Source: Hyphomicrobium sp. | GTDB lineage: Bacteria > Pseudomonadota > Alphaproteobacteria > Rhizobiales > Hyphomicrobiaceae | Length of the DNA stretch: 64,000 nucleotides | Direction: 5' to 3' | NCBI RefSeq assembly: GCF_019753045.1 | Contig: NZ_JAIELN010000012.1 | Coordinates: 217,716 to 281,715, forward strand | In this document: piece after piece, positions 11,103 through 21,431 of the stretch | Position numbering within the stretch: position 1 is the first letter of the stretch | How the letters are laid out: each line of letters begins with the position of its first letter | The notes under the pieces: generated by a model | The model's database searches: none | Told to the model about the DNA's origin: nothing | What the model saw: the letters and a program-made list of their open reading frames with translations, nothing else | Program-made: the position numbers and the translations under genes

Positions 11103-11813
11103 ATGAGGAGTTGGACCTTGATAGAGTTCAGAAATTTTATGCCGGGCCTGTCCTCTCAGCGAGGCGTTCGCTTTGGTCTGTTGGCTTTGGCCGCCGTCGC
11201 CGGACTGGCGTTCGCGAGCGTCAACTCGAGTTTTGCTGCAGGCAAGGGGCCTGCCGAGGTTTCGGTCGACGAATTGATGAAGCCGACGGATCTTCCCGAT
11301 CTCGCCATCGGGCCCAAGGACGCGAAGGTGACCATCGTCGAATACGCTTCGATGACGTGCCCGCACTGCGCGCACTTCTCCACCGAGGTCTTCGAGCCCA
11401 TCAAGAAAAAGTACATCGATACGGGCAAGGTCCGCTTTATTTACCGCGAGTTCCCGCTCGATAATCTTGCAGCCGCAGTTTCGATGCTGGCGCGTTGTGC
11501 GGGCAATGAGAAAGTCTTCCCGCTGATCGAGACGTTCTACGAGAAGCAGGCGGATTGGGCGTTCGCCCAGGGAAGCCCCGTGCCGAAGCTGTTCGATATT
11601 GCGAAGCAGGCCGGCTTCACCCAGGAAAGCTTTGATAAGTGCCTGACGGACCAGAAACTTCTGGACCAGATTACCGCGCAGCGTTCGCGTGCGAGCGATA
11701 CCTTTGGCGTCAATGCCACACCGACCTTCTTTATCAACGGGAAGCGGTTGCAAGAGGCTCCATCGGTCGAAGCTTTTGATAAGGTGCTGGAGCCGCTACT
11801 GGCGGCGAAGTAA
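11103..11813 (+). CDS. DsbA-family thiol:disulfide oxidoreductase-like protein
   Basis: Signal-like N-terminus; VTIVEYASMTCPHCAHFSTEVFEPIKKKYIDTGKVRFIYREFPLD; NATPTFFINGKRLQEAP. Confidence 0.88.
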   Translation: MRSWTLIEFRNFMPGLSSQRGVRFGLLALAAVAGLAFASVNSSFAAGKGPAEVSVDELMKPTDLPDLAIGPKDAKVTIVEYASMTCPHCAHFSTEVFEPIKKKYIDTGKVRFIYREFPLDNLAAAVSMLARCAGNEKVFPLIETFYEKQADWAFAQGSPVPKLFDIAKQAGFTQESFDKCLTDQKLLDQITAQRSRASDTFGVNATPTFFINGKRLQEAPSVEAFDKVLEPLLAAK

Positions 11814-11824
11814 CTGGAAAATCA

Positions 11825-12640
11825 TTGATGCTCGTCCGTTCGCTGGGCCTTACAGCCATCCTCCTCGTCTCTGGTTGGCTATCTGGCTGCGGCGCGGATA
11901 TCCCGTCGCTTGCTCCGGGGGCGACGGCGAGCATTTCCGCTGACGGCAGCGCCTCCGGCGCTGCCTACCCGACCATCGGATCTGAAAAGCCCGATGGCAT
12001 GCCGAGCCCCTTCGGCGATCCAAATGCGACTGCTTCTGGCGTCGGTGGCCGCGAGGTCATTCAGAACCCGACGGTCGCCGACATCATGGCGCCGAGCCCG
12101 TTGCCCGAAATGAGCTGGGGGCGGCCTGACGCCCCCGTGACAATCGTGCAGTACGCGTCCCTTACCTGCCCGCATTGCCGCAACTTTCACGAGAAGACAT
12201 ATCCCGAGCTCAAGCGCCGTTTGATCGACACCGGTAAGGTTCGATACATTCTCCGCGAATTCCCGATCGGCAAGACGTCGGGCAATGCGACGATCGCACT
12301 ACGCTGCGCACCGCCCGATAAGTACTTGGAACTCTACGGGAAATTCATGGAGCAGCAGTCGTCGTGGGTCTCGCAGGAAGTGCGACTAGACGCCATCTAC
12401 GCTGTTGCGCGACAGGTGGGGATGACTCGCCCGCAGTTTGACGCTTGCCTGCAGAATCAAGGCATGATCGAGAACTTGAAGTGGGTGAAGGACCGCGGTC
12501 GCAAACTCGGGATTGTTGGTACGCCGAACTTTTTCATCGGAACCAAGCTCATCAAGAAAGAGCTGACGCTCCCGGAGATCGCTGACTACGTCGAGCAGGC
12601 CAGTCGAAGCGGCACGCCAACGGCGGCTGCGACCCCCTAG
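11825..12640 (+). CDS. DsbA-family lipoprotein
   Basis: Lipobox-like VSGWLSGCG; VTIVQYASLTCPHCRNFHEKTYPELKRRLIDTGKVRYILREFPIG; GTPNFFIGTKLI. Confidence 0.88.
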   Translation: MMLVRSLGLTAILLVSGWLSGCGADIPSLAPGATASISADGSASGAAYPTIGSEKPDGMPSPFGDPNATASGVGGREVIQNPTVADIMAPSPLPEMSWGRPDAPVTIVQYASLTCPHCRNFHEKTYPELKRRLIDTGKVRYILREFPIGKTSGNATIALRCAPPDKYLELYGKFMEQQSSWVSQEVRLDAIYAVARQVGMTRPQFDACLQNQGMIENLKWVKDRGRKLGIVGTPNFFIGTKLIKKELTLPEIADYVEQASRSGTPTAAATP

Positions 12641-12698
12641 GGGCAGCACGCGACGGTCCTGAGCCACGACGACACGGCATCGAGGACTGACAAGACGA

Positions 12699-15600
12699 AT
12701 GAAAATCACCCGGCTCAGGCTTCTGGGATTCAAGTCCTTCGTCGACGCGACGGAGCTTGTGATCGAGCCTGGCTTGACGGGTGTCGTCGGGCCGAACGGC
12801 TGCGGAAAATCGAACCTTCTCGAAGCGCTTCGCTGGGTGATGGGTGAAAGCTCGCACAAGTCGATGCGCGCGGCGGCGATGGACGACGTTATTTTCTCGG
12901 GCAGCGGCGGGCGGCCCGAACGGTCGAGCGCCGAGGTCACGATGTTCCTCGATAACAGCTCCCGCAAGGCTCCCGCCGAATTCAACGACGGCGACATTCT
13001 CGAGATCACGCGACGCATCGAGCGTGAAGCCGGTTCCGCTTATCGCATCAACGGACGCGAAGTGCGGGCGCGCGACGTCAAAGTCTTGTTCGAAGACGCG
13101 GCGACCGGAGCGCGGTCGCCGGCACTCGTGCGTCAGGGGCAGATCGGCGAGATCGTCAATTCGAAACCCGAGCAACGCCGTCGCATTCTAGAAGATGCCG
13201 CGGGCATCGCGGGTTTGCATACGCGCCGGCACGAAGCCGAACTCAAGCTCAAGGCGGCCGAGGCCAACATCGAACGGCTGAACGATGTCGTCGGGCAGCT
13301 CCAATCGCAGACGGAGTCCTTGAAGCGGCAAGCGCGGCAGGCGCGGCGCTACAAGGAGCTGTCGAACGACATCCGCCAGCAGGAAGCGCTCGCCCTGCAT
13401 CTGACCTGGCAGGACGCGCACCAAAGCGTCGAGAACGAGGAGGCGCAGCTTACCGATACGATGATGCGTCTTGGCGCGGCGACGGAAGCGGAGGCCAAGG
13501 CCTTCAACGAAGAGCTTCGCCTCGCCGAAGGATTGCCGCCGCTTCGCGAAGCCGAAGCTGTGAAGGCTGCGGCTTTAGCCCGTTTCAAGATCGAGCAGGA
13601 AAACCTCGAGCGCGAGGCGAGCCGTGCTGCGGAACGCGCGCGCGAACTCGAAGCTCGCGCCAAGCAACTCGATTCCGATCTCACGCGCGAGCGGGGCTTC
13701 ATTCACGAAGCCAAGGAGACCTTGCTGCATCTCGATGCAGATCTTGCTGCGATCCAGGAGGCCGGTGACAGGGCGATCGACGAAGAGGATCTAGAAAGAA
13801 TCAAGCTCGATGCGGCCGAAGCGCGCCGCGTTCAGACGGATGCACATTTCGCCGACATCACGCATCGCGCTGCCGATGCACGGGCCCGGCTTCGGAGCCT
13901 TGAATCCGCGCTCGCCGAGCGCAAGGACCTCGTTGCGAAGATTGCGCGTCAGATCACGGCGTTCGACGCGCAGATCAACGACCTGAAATCGAAAGCGCCG
14001 GACGGCGAGCAAGTTTCCGATATGGCCCATCGCGGCCAGGCACTCGCCCAAGAAATCAGCAAGATCGAAGCCGATACGCTGGCGGCGGAAGAAAACGTCA
14101 GGACGACACAGGCTGACGCCAAGGCTCGTCGTGACGAGGCGCAGCGCGTGCGCCTCGCTGCCAACGCGTTCTCGACCGAGCGCGACACGATCGCAAAGCT
14201 GCTCGCACGATCGGATGAAGGCGCTTATCCGCCTGCTGTCGATTTCATCCGCGTTTCGCCCGGTTACGAGACTGCGCTCGGCGCGGCGCTCGGCGACGAT
14301 CTCGAAGCGCCGATCGCGGCGGAAGCAAGTGTACATTGGCGAAGCCTCGATCTTCCCGCCAAGGATCACGCGCTTCCGGCCGATGCCGAACCACTGGTCA
14401 TGCATGTTGAAGCCCCGCAAGAGCTGACGCGGCGCCTTCGTCAAATCGGCGTCGTCAAACGGTCGGAAGGCGCACGTCTGCAGCCGCACCTCAAAACGGG
14501 GCAGCGTCTCGTTTCGCGGGAAGGCGATCTCTGGCGTTGGGACGGGTTTGTGGCGGCGGCCGGTGGCGTTACTCCGGCTGCCCAGCGTCTCGCCCACAAG
14601 AACCGGCTGGCGGAGCTCGATCGAAGCGCGCAAGCGGTCCTGAACGAGGCCAAAGATACGATCGACGCGGAACGTATGGCGGCAAACGCTGCTCAGCAGG
14701 CCGAGGCCGAGGAACGCCGGTTGCGCCAGCTTTGGCGCGACAAGCAGAACGAGCTTGCACAAGTTCGCCAGCAGCTGACGGTTCTTGAAAAGCTTCAGCG
14801 CGAAAGCGAGACGCGGCTTGCGGCAGTGACAGCGCAGCGCGCGCGAGCCGACGAAGAGTTGACCAATGCGCAAGCGCGGCATGTCGAGATCGAAGCTCAC
14901 ATTGTGACGATGAGTGTCGGCGAAGATCTCGAACCGCTGCTCAAGACGGCGCAGACGGAAGCCGAGCACGCGCGGCGCGAGGTGGCGGAATCGCGGGTTC
15001 GTCTCGGCAGTCTCGAACGCGACAAGCAGATCCGAGCAGAGCGCATCCGCCACTCGAACGCCGAGATCACGCGCTGGCATGGCCGCCAGCACAGCGCTGA
15101 AGCACAGGTTCAATCGCTAGACGCGCGTCTCAAAGAGGCGCGCGATGAAATGGCGGCGACCGCAGATCTCCCGGCGCGCATCGCGGCCCAGCGCGAAACG
15201 CTGCTGTCGGCACTTTCGCGTGCCGAAGACGAACGACGCGCGGCTGCCGATGATCTGGCATCGGCCGAGAACGCGATCCGTTCTGCAACGGAGTCCCTCA
15301 GATCCATTCAAGCCGAGGTGTCGGCGGCGCGGGAAGCCAATGCCCGCATCGAGACGCGCCTCGAAAATGCGCGGCACCGGCGCCAGGAAGCAGCCCGGCA
15401 TATTCGGGAGACGTTCGACGTTGCGCCGGAAGCGTGTCTTGTTCTCGCGGGACTTCCCGAGGCGTCCGCCATCCCGGCGCTTGCCGACGTGGAACGGCAT
15501 CTGACGCGGATCAAGGCTGACCGGGAGCGTCTAGGCGGCGTCAACCTGCAAGCGGACGACGACCTCGTCGAGGTCAGCAAGCAGCTGGAGAACCTCGTCG

Positions 15601-16160
15601 CCGAACGGGACGATCTCGAACAGGGCATTGCCAAGCTGAGGAGCGCCATTCAGCAACTCAATCGCGAAGGCAAGTCGCGACTCGACGAAGCGTTCGCGAC
15701 AGTGAACGGGCACTTCGAACGATTGTTCACGCACTTGTTCGGAGGCGGCGAGGCGCGCCTCGAGATGATCGAAAGCCCGGAGGATCCGCTCGAGGGCGGT
15801 CTCGAAATCGTCGCGAAGCCGCCAGGCAAGAAGCCTGCAACACTGTCGCTCCTATCGGGTGGTGAACAGACGTTGACGGCGCTGGCGCTGATCTTCGCCG
15901 TGTTCTTGACGAACCCCTCGCCGATCTGCGTTCTCGACGAAGTCGACGCGCCTCTCGATGACGCGAACGTCGATCGGTTCTGCCGGCTCCTCGAACAGAT
16001 GTCGACCGAGACCGCGACGCGCTTTCTCGTGATCACCCACCATCCGATGACGATGGCGCGGATGAACCGCCTGTTCGGCGTCACGATGGCCGAGAAAGGC
16101 GTTTCGCAACTTGTCTCCGTGGACCTGCAGACGGCGCAGAGCTTCCGCGAAGCGAGCTAA
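12699..16160 (+). CDS. smc: Chromosome segregation protein SMC
   Basis: 1153 aa; Walker A GPNGCGKSNLLEALRWVMGE; coiled coils; C-terminal LSGGEQTLTALALIFAVFLTNPSPICVLDEVDAPLDDANVDRF. Confidence 0.96.
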   Translation: MKITRLRLLGFKSFVDATELVIEPGLTGVVGPNGCGKSNLLEALRWVMGESSHKSMRAAAMDDVIFSGSGGRPERSSAEVTMFLDNSSRKAPAEFNDGDILEITRRIEREAGSAYRINGREVRARDVKVLFEDAATGARSPALVRQGQIGEIVNSKPEQRRRILEDAAGIAGLHTRRHEAELKLKAAEANIERLNDVVGQLQSQTESLKRQARQARRYKELSNDIRQQEALALHLTWQDAHQSVENEEAQLTDTMMRLGAATEAEAKAFNEELRLAEGLPPLREAEAVKAAALARFKIEQENLEREASRAAERARELEARAKQLDSDLTRERGFIHEAKETLLHLDADLAAIQEAGDRAIDEEDLERIKLDAAEARRVQTDAHFADITHRAADARARLRSLESALAERKDLVAKIARQITAFDAQINDLKSKAPDGEQVSDMAHRGQALAQEISKIEADTLAAEENVRTTQADAKARRDEAQRVRLAANAFSTERDTIAKLLARSDEGAYPPAVDFIRVSPGYETALGAALGDDLEAPIAAEASVHWRSLDLPAKDHALPADAEPLVMHVEAPQELTRRLRQIGVVKRSEGARLQPHLKTGQRLVSREGDLWRWDGFVAAAGGVTPAAQRLAHKNRLAELDRSAQAVLNEAKDTIDAERMAANAAQQAEAEERRLRQLWRDKQNELAQVRQQLTVLEKLQRESETRLAAVTAQRARADEELTNAQARHVEIEAHIVTMSVGEDLEPLLKTAQTEAEHARREVAESRVRLGSLERDKQIRAERIRHSNAEITRWHGRQHSAEAQVQSLDARLKEARDEMAATADLPARIAAQRETLLSALSRAEDERRAAADDLASAENAIRSATESLRSIQAEVSAAREANARIETRLENARHRRQEAARHIRETFDVAPEACLVLAGLPEASAIPALADVERHLTRIKADRERLGGVNLQADDDLVEVSKQLENLVAERDDLEQGIAKLRSAIQQLNREGKSRLDEAFATVNGHFERLFTHLFGGGEARLEMIESPEDPLEGGLEIVAKPPGKKPATLSLLSGGEQTLTALALIFAVFLTNPSPICVLDEVDAPLDDANVDRFCRLLEQMSTETATRFLVITHHPMTMARMNRLFGVTMAEKGVSQLVSVDLQTAQSFREAS

Positions 16161-16268
16161 CTCAGAATTATATTTAATTTTCAGCCGCGCATTAGCGGGC
16201 CGGCTACCGTGAGGGGAACCCCTCCCGGCGGGCGGACGTTCCCTTTCATCGAGAAAGGAGATCGCCCA

Positions 16269-16592
16269 ATGCAATCACCAATCGATCCTCGGTCGCGACG
16301 CGACTCGATCGACCCGACGGAAGCACGGCAGGCTTCGCCCAGGAGAACGAACTTTCGGGTTCTGCTGGGTTCGATGGCGCTTGCGGTCGTGGTCGGTGTC
16401 GCGTTGGTCGCAGGGTTCTGGCAGACGACACGAGACAGGATGGATTACTCCTCCGGCGGCAAGCTTAGTGAGCCGAGCGCGACGTCGCAGGCGGCGCCAG
16501 CGGGGGCGTCGACAGCACCTTCATCCGAACCTTCAGGGGCGGCATCCCCGCAGGCCAATCCCCCGGCTCAGCAGGCCCCATCCAATCCGTAA
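16269..16592 (+). CDS. Hypothetical single-TM protein with Pro/Ala/Ser-rich tail
   Basis: MQSPIDPRSRRDS...FRVLLGSMALAVVVGVALVAGFWQTTRDRMDY...; TM segment, low-complexity C-terminus. Confidence 0.5.
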   Translation: MQSPIDPRSRRDSIDPTEARQASPRRTNFRVLLGSMALAVVVGVALVAGFWQTTRDRMDYSSGGKLSEPSATSQAAPAGASTAPSSEPSGAASPQANPPAQQAPSNP

Positions 16593-16638
16593 AACGAACC
16601 CGAAAAGCAGCGGCCCGAGTTGCTGCTTCGAGTTGATG

Positions 16639-16666
16639 AGCCTTCCCCATCGCGGGAAGGCTTTTC
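16639..16666 (+). terminator. Rho-independent terminator
   Basis: AGCCTTCCC-catcgc-GGGAAGGCTTTTCC. Confidence 0.75.
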
Positions 16667-16749
16667 CATTTTGCAGCGCACGCAATATGGCATGGCAGGC
16701 CTGCGCGGTTTAGCCGTACCCCGAGGCGATGCTCATATTGCCCAATTCC

Positions 16750-16778
16750 TTGACACCCCTAGACCCCAAATCTATGGT
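16750..16778 (+). promoter_or_regulatory. Sigma70-like promoter upstream of atpI operon
   Basis: TTGACA (16750-16755), 17-bp spacer, TATGGT (16773-16778); 60 bp before atpI start. Confidence 0.5.
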
Positions 16779-16837
16779 CCGCGCCGTCGATCTCCCCCGA
16801 GAGGCCGTTTTTCCTCGTGTTCTGGAAGGATTGAACC

Positions 16838-17254
16838 ATGTCAGCCGATGGCAAGGGTCAGCGTCCGGAACCTGGTGAAATTAGCCCGGAAGACCGCGAA
16901 GCAATACGCAAGCGGTCGGCGGAAATTGGCCAAAAGCTCGATGCGCTTCAATCAAAAAAAGCGCAGCGGGCGAAGGCCGATCGGTCGGCAACGGGTGGAT
17001 CTTCGAAGTCCGCCTATGGAGCAGCCTCCAAGTTTGCTGCTGAGCTTCTTGTCGGCGTTGTCGTCGGCGGCGGGCTCGGATGGGCACTCGACAGGCAGTT
17101 CGGCACGGCGCCCTGGCTGATGGTCCTGCTTGTGATCATGGGCTTTGCGGCTGGTCTTCTGAATGTTGTCCGCGCAGCTCAAAAGGCGCAGGCAGAAAAC
17201 GAGCCGCTACAAAGAGCGGCACCGTCCGTCAAAGATGACGACGACGGCGAATGA
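16838..17254 (+). CDS. atpI: F0F1 ATP synthase assembly protein I (AtpI)
   Basis: 138 aa; AAELLVGVVVGGGLGWALDRQFGTAPWLMVLLVIMGFAAGLLNVVRA, located first in the atp operon. Confidence 0.85.
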   Translation: MSADGKGQRPEPGEISPEDREAIRKRSAEIGQKLDALQSKKAQRAKADRSATGGSSKSAYGAASKFAAELLVGVVVGGGLGWALDRQFGTAPWLMVLLVIMGFAAGLLNVVRAAQKAQAENEPLQRAAPSVKDDDDGE

Positions 17255-17271
17255 GACACTAGGGGGTTATC

Positions 17272-18021
17272 TTGGCCGCTGAAGGTGCCGGACATCACAG
17301 TCCGATGGAACAATTCGAGATCCGGAAACTTTGGGATCTCAATTTTCTAGGTCATGACATCTCGTTCACGAACTCATCGCTGATGATGGTCGTGGCGCTC
17401 GTTCTCATTTCCGGCTTCATGATTTACGCGATGAACGCCCGTTCGCTCGTCCCCTCGCGCATTCAATCGATGGCCGAGATCGTTTACGAATACGTCGCCG
17501 GAATGGTCAAAGAGAACCTCGGCGAAGAGGGAATGAAGTTCTTCCCGTGGGTGTTCACGATCTTCATCTTCATTCTCGTGCTGAACGTCATCGGCCTCAT
17601 CCCCGGTAACTTCACCGTCACCAGCCACATCATCGTGACCTTCGCGCTTGCCGCAATGGTTTGGCTCATCGCGACGTTCATCGGCTTCTGGAAGCATGGC
17701 TTCGGGTATCTGAAGCTGTTCGTGCCCTCGGGCGTGCCGTTCTGGCTGATGCCCGTCATCGTGCCGATCGAGCTCATCTCCTACTTCATCCGTCCGATCA
17801 GCCACTCGGTGCGTCTCTTCGCCAACATGATGGCGGGCCACACGATGCTCAAAGTCTTCGCGGGCTTTGCAGTGATGCTTCCCTGGTGGGGCAAGATCGC
17901 GCCGGCGGGCTTCATGGTTGCCTTTACGGGTCTTGAGCTGCTCGTGGCGTTCCTTCAGGCGCTCATCTTCACCGTTCTCACCTGCATCTATCTCAACGAT
18001 GCAGTGAACATGCACCACTGA
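17272..18021 (+). CDS. atpB: F0F1 ATP synthase subunit a
   Basis: 249 aa; PIELISYFIRPISHSVRLFANMMAGHTMLKVF and C-terminal helix GLELLVAFLQALIFTVLTCIYLNDAVNMHH. Confidence 0.97.
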   Translation: MAAEGAGHHSPMEQFEIRKLWDLNFLGHDISFTNSSLMMVVALVLISGFMIYAMNARSLVPSRIQSMAEIVYEYVAGMVKENLGEEGMKFFPWVFTIFIFILVLNVIGLIPGNFTVTSHIIVTFALAAMVWLIATFIGFWKHGFGYLKLFVPSGVPFWLMPVIVPIELISYFIRPISHSVRLFANMMAGHTMLKVFAGFAVMLPWWGKIAPAGFMVAFTGLELLVAFLQALIFTVLTCIYLNDAVNMHH

Positions 18022-18084
18022 TCAGGTCCTGCTACAGGATCTCGAAATTCCAACGCAAAAAGCGAAGCAAAGGGAGACTTTGAA

Positions 18085-18309
18085 ATGGAACTCGCAGCAG
18101 CAAAGATGATCGGTGCAGGCCTTGCCTGCTCGGCTCTGATCGGCGCCGGCGTCGGCATCGGCAACATCTTCGGCAACTACCTCTCGGGCGCGATGCGCAA
18201 CCCGTCGGCTGCACCCGGCCAGTTCACGAACCTGCTCATCGGCTTCGCTCTTGCTGAAGCAACGGGCCTTTTCGGTCTTCTGATCGCGCTCATCATTCTC
18301 TACGGTTGA
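18085..18309 (+). CDS. atpE: F0F1 ATP synthase subunit c
   Basis: 74 aa; GAGVGIGNIFGNYLSGAMRNPSAAPGQFTNLLIGFALAEATGLFGLLIALIILYG. Confidence 0.97.
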   Translation: MELAAAKMIGAGLACSALIGAGVGIGNIFGNYLSGAMRNPSAAPGQFTNLLIGFALAEATGLFGLLIALIILYG

Positions 18310-18354
18310 GACTGGGCTGAAGACTAGAATACGCCCAAGCAACCGGAGGCTACA

Positions 18355-18933
18355 ATGTTTGCCGGCACGACCATGCTGCTAGCGGTCGCCGCAGAGGCGG
18401 CCGAGAAAGTCGCTGAATCGGGTGCGTTGCCTCCCGAGTCCGTCGGCTTGCCGCAGCTCAATACGCAACATTTTGCGCCCCAGCTCTTCTGGCTGGTGCT
18501 AACGTTCGTGACGTTGCTCTTCATTATGTGGAAGATTGCGCTGCCGCGCGTCGCCGACGTTCTCGAAGAGCGTCGCGACCGTATCAAACGCGATCTTGAC
18601 GCCGCATCACGGCTCAAGGCTGACACCGACAAGGCGCTCGCCGATTACGAAAAGGCACTTGCCGACGCTCGTTCCAATGCCTCGAGCATTGCCAAGGACA
18701 CGCGCGAAAAGCTCGCCGCCGAAACGGAAACGGAGCGTCACCGCGTCGACGATCAGATCGCTGCGAAGCTTCGTGACGCCGATAAGCGTATTGCCGCGAC
18801 GAAGTCCAAGGCGACGTCGGCGATCGGCGATATCGCAACGGACACGGCGAGAGCCGTCGTCGAGAAGCTCATCGGGCAGAACGTATCGCCTGATGACGTG
18901 AAGAAGGTGCTCCGCCCTGTGGCGGGCGAGTGA
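18355..18933 (+). CDS. F0F1 ATP synthase subunit b'
   Basis: APQLFWLVLTFVTLLFIMWKIALPRVADVLEERRDRIKRDLDAASRLKADTDKALADYE; position between subunit c and subunit b. Confidence 0.9.
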   Translation: MFAGTTMLLAVAAEAAEKVAESGALPPESVGLPQLNTQHFAPQLFWLVLTFVTLLFIMWKIALPRVADVLEERRDRIKRDLDAASRLKADTDKALADYEKALADARSNASSIAKDTREKLAAETETERHRVDDQIAAKLRDADKRIAATKSKATSAIGDIATDTARAVVEKLIGQNVSPDDVKKVLRPVAGE

Positions 18934-18944
18934 GGATTTAGAAG

Positions 18945-19436
18945 ATGTTTGATCCAAACGATCCTCTTTTCTGGGTCGCACTCTCCTTCGTCGTATTCGT
19001 GGCCGTCGTGCTTTATTACCGCGTGCCGGCCATCGTTACGAAGTCGCTCGATGATCGTGCGGACGCGATCCGCAAGGAACTCGACGAGGCACGGAAGCTG
19101 CGCGAGGAGGCTCAGGCTCTTCTGTCGGACTACCAGCGGAAGGCTCGGGAAGCCGAGACCGAAGCGAAGTCCATCATCGAGCAGGCCAAGATCGAGGCTG
19201 AGGCGCTTGCGACCGACTCACGAAAGGCGCTCATCGAGAGCCTCGAGAGACGTTCGAAGATCGCCGAGGATAAGATTGCTCGTGCCGAATCCCAGGCATT
19301 GAGCGAAGTCCGCTCGACGGCGATCGAAACGGCGATTGCGGCTGCGCACGAAATCCTGAAGACACGCGCATCCGGCACCACGGGCGAAGCGCTGGTGTCC
19401 AGCTCGATCAGCGACCTCAAGGGCAAGCTCAACTAA
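18945..19436 (+). CDS. atpF: F0F1 ATP synthase subunit b
   Basis: DPLFWVALSFVVFVAVVLYYRVPAIVTKSLDDRADAIRKELDEARKLREEAQALLSDYQRKAREAE. Confidence 0.93.
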   Translation: MFDPNDPLFWVALSFVVFVAVVLYYRVPAIVTKSLDDRADAIRKELDEARKLREEAQALLSDYQRKAREAETEAKSIIEQAKIEAEALATDSRKALIESLERRSKIAEDKIARAESQALSEVRSTAIETAIAAAHEILKTRASGTTGEALVSSSISDLKGKLN

Positions 19437-19461
19437 GTCGAGCTTTCCATCATCTGAAATC

Positions 19462-19494
19462 AAAAAAGGCCAAGCTCACGCTTGGCCTTTTTTG
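19462..19494 (+). terminator. Rho-independent terminator of atp operon
   Basis: AAAAAAGGCCAAGC-tcac-GCTTGGCCTTTTTT. Confidence 0.93.
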
Positions 19495-19576
19495 TTATGC
19501 GAGGAATGGGGTGGCTGGCTTCTAGTGCCGCTGTGGTTCTGGCCTCGGCCTGGAGCGGCTTCAGCGAGAACTTGCT

Positions 19577-20290
19577 TCAGCCAGAGCTTGGAGCGTGGCT
19601 GTCGAAGCCGACGATGAGCTCATATTCTCCGGGCCGCGATCCTTCCGCGATCGGGAAGGTAACGGTCCGCACTGTCGAGAAATAGCTGATCGGCTTGTCG
19701 AGGCCGACGTTGACGTCGACCTTCACGCTGTCGCTCGCGACTTTGGTGCGCTTGGAATCGTTGACGGCGACCGTGATCGGCAACGTGACGTTGCCGGGTT
19801 GTCCCTTCGGGCCGAGAAGGAGGCGGCCGGAGAAACCGTATTTCACCGTCACGCGTCCAGGCTCGATTTGGCATTCGCGAGCGGTCTTCGTGATTTCGCC
19901 GCGTTGCGCGACGGCGAGAGCGTCGCCCACGCGGCCAGCTTGATAGAATGTGATGTAGTTGTCATGCGGCGCGATAATGAGCCGCGGACAGCCGGCGTCG
20001 ACCGCGCCCACAAAGGTACTGCCCGTCGTCGGGTCGCTCGATTTGGCGGCGTCGAGCAATTGGGCCTCAGACACCGAGGAAATCTGTGGATTTTCAGACG
20101 AGCCGCCGCCGAACATGCCGCCGCCGAGGCCTGACGTCAAAGACGACATCCCGCAGCCGCCCAGCGCCGCCAGCGTGACCGCAAGCGAAGCGGTTGCGCA
20201 CGTCCGGGCCGGCGCAAACAAACGGCGCGCCGCCGTCACATCCTTGTTGTAAGGATGCCGATAACCCGAATTGAGCAACGTTGACCCCCA
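19577..20290 (-). CDS. Putative lipoprotein, hypothetical
   Basis: Within ORF 19577..20455; lipobox-like [13 protein letters not shown]; no ATG near the lipobox, so a non-ATG start is likely and the start is uncertain. Confidence 0.65.
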   Translation of the reverse strand, partial: WGSTLLNSGYRHPYNKDVTAARRLFAPARTCATASLAVTLAALGGCGMSSLTSGLGGGMFGGGSSENPQISSVSEAQLLDAAKSSDPTTGSTFVGAVDAGCPRLIIAPHDNYITFYQAGRVGDALAVAQRGEITKTARECQIEPGRVTVKYGFSGRLLLGPKGQPGNVTLPITVAVNDSKRTKVASDSVKVDVNVGLDKPISYFSTVRTVTFPIAEGSRPGEYELIVGFDSHAPSSG

Positions 20291-20405
20291 AGGTTCAAAG
20301 TCCCGGCCCCTTGTATTGTCCGAAAAGCACCGTAGCATCCGATACCTGCGGCCCTCAAATGCATTTTCATGCCTGTCGAACGAGTATAAAGGACGTCTTT
20401 CTTCC

Positions 20406-21410
20406 ATGTCGGGCCTTAACCAAACCAAAGCGACCGTGCAAAAGCCGCCTCTCAAGATCCTACTTGCTGCCCCGCGCGGTTTCTGCGCCGGTGTCGATCG
20501 CGCGATTCAAATCGTAGAACAGGCTTTGACGAAATTCGGCGCCCCCGTCTACGTTCGACATGAAATCGTGCACAACCGTTATGTTGTTGATTCCCTGAGA
20601 GCTAAAGGCGCCGTTTTTGTGAAGGAGCTGGATGAGATTCCAGATACCTCGCAGCCCGTGATCTTTTCGGCACATGGCGTGAGCAAGGCGATCCCCGAAG
20701 CGGCGCGCGGCCGGAACATGTTCGTCGTCGACGCGACGTGTCCGCTCGTGTCGAAAGTCCATATGGAAACGGCTCGTCACCACGAGCAGGGCCGCGAGAT
20801 TCTGCTGGTCGGCCATCGTGGGCATCCGGAAGTTGTCGGCACGCTCGGGCAGCTTCCCGAAGGCGCGATAACGCTCGTCGAATCCGTCGAGGACGTGCGC
20901 GCCTTCCAACCGAAAGACCCTTCGAACCTCGCCTATGTTACGCAGACGACGCTCTCGCTCGACGATACCGCCGAGATCGTTGCCGTGTTGAAGGAGCGTT
21001 TTCCCGGGATTGGCGGCCCGGTCAAAGAGGACATCTGCTACGCAACGACCAACCGGCAAAACGCAGTCAAAGCCTTGGCCCCGCAGATCGACGGCCTGAT
21101 CGTTGTCGGCGGTCCGAAAAGCTCGAATTCGCTTCGCCTGGTCGAAGTCGCAGCACGCGCGGGCTGCAAATTTTCCTTCCTCGTCGAACGCGCGGCGGAC
21201 ATTCCGTGGGAGAAGCTCGAAGGCGCGCAGACCGTCGGCATCACAGCCGGAGCTTCGGCGCCCGAGATTATCGTCGAAGAAGTGGTCGAAGCCTTCCGCA
21301 GCCGCTATGATATCACCATCGACGTCGTCACGACGCTCGAGGAGCGCGTGATCTTCAATGTGCCGCGAGAAGTCCGAGTCGCGCGCGCTCCCATCGAGCA
21401 GCAGCACTAG
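20406..21410 (+). CDS. ispH: 4-hydroxy-3-methylbut-2-enyl diphosphate reductase
   Basis: [72 protein letters not shown]. Confidence 0.95.
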   Translation: MSGLNQTKATVQKPPLKILLAAPRGFCAGVDRAIQIVEQALTKFGAPVYVRHEIVHNRYVVDSLRAKGAVFVKELDEIPDTSQPVIFSAHGVSKAIPEAARGRNMFVVDATCPLVSKVHMETARHHEQGREILLVGHRGHPEVVGTLGQLPEGAITLVESVEDVRAFQPKDPSNLAYVTQTTLSLDDTAEIVAVLKERFPGIGGPVKEDICYATTNRQNAVKALAPQIDGLIVVGGPKSSNSLRLVEVAARAGCKFSFLVERAADIPWEKLEGAQTVGITAGASAPEIIVEEVVEAFRSRYDITIDVVTTLEERVIFNVPREVRVARAPIEQQH

Positions 21411-21431
21411 CTCCATTCAGCGCGCGGGAAC

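Noticed and set aside
10464-11753. 429-aa minus-strand ORF
   Set aside because: Antisense to the DciA-like and dsbA genes; crosses their intergenic region.
13791-15113. 440-aa minus-strand ORF
   Set aside because: Antisense to smc.
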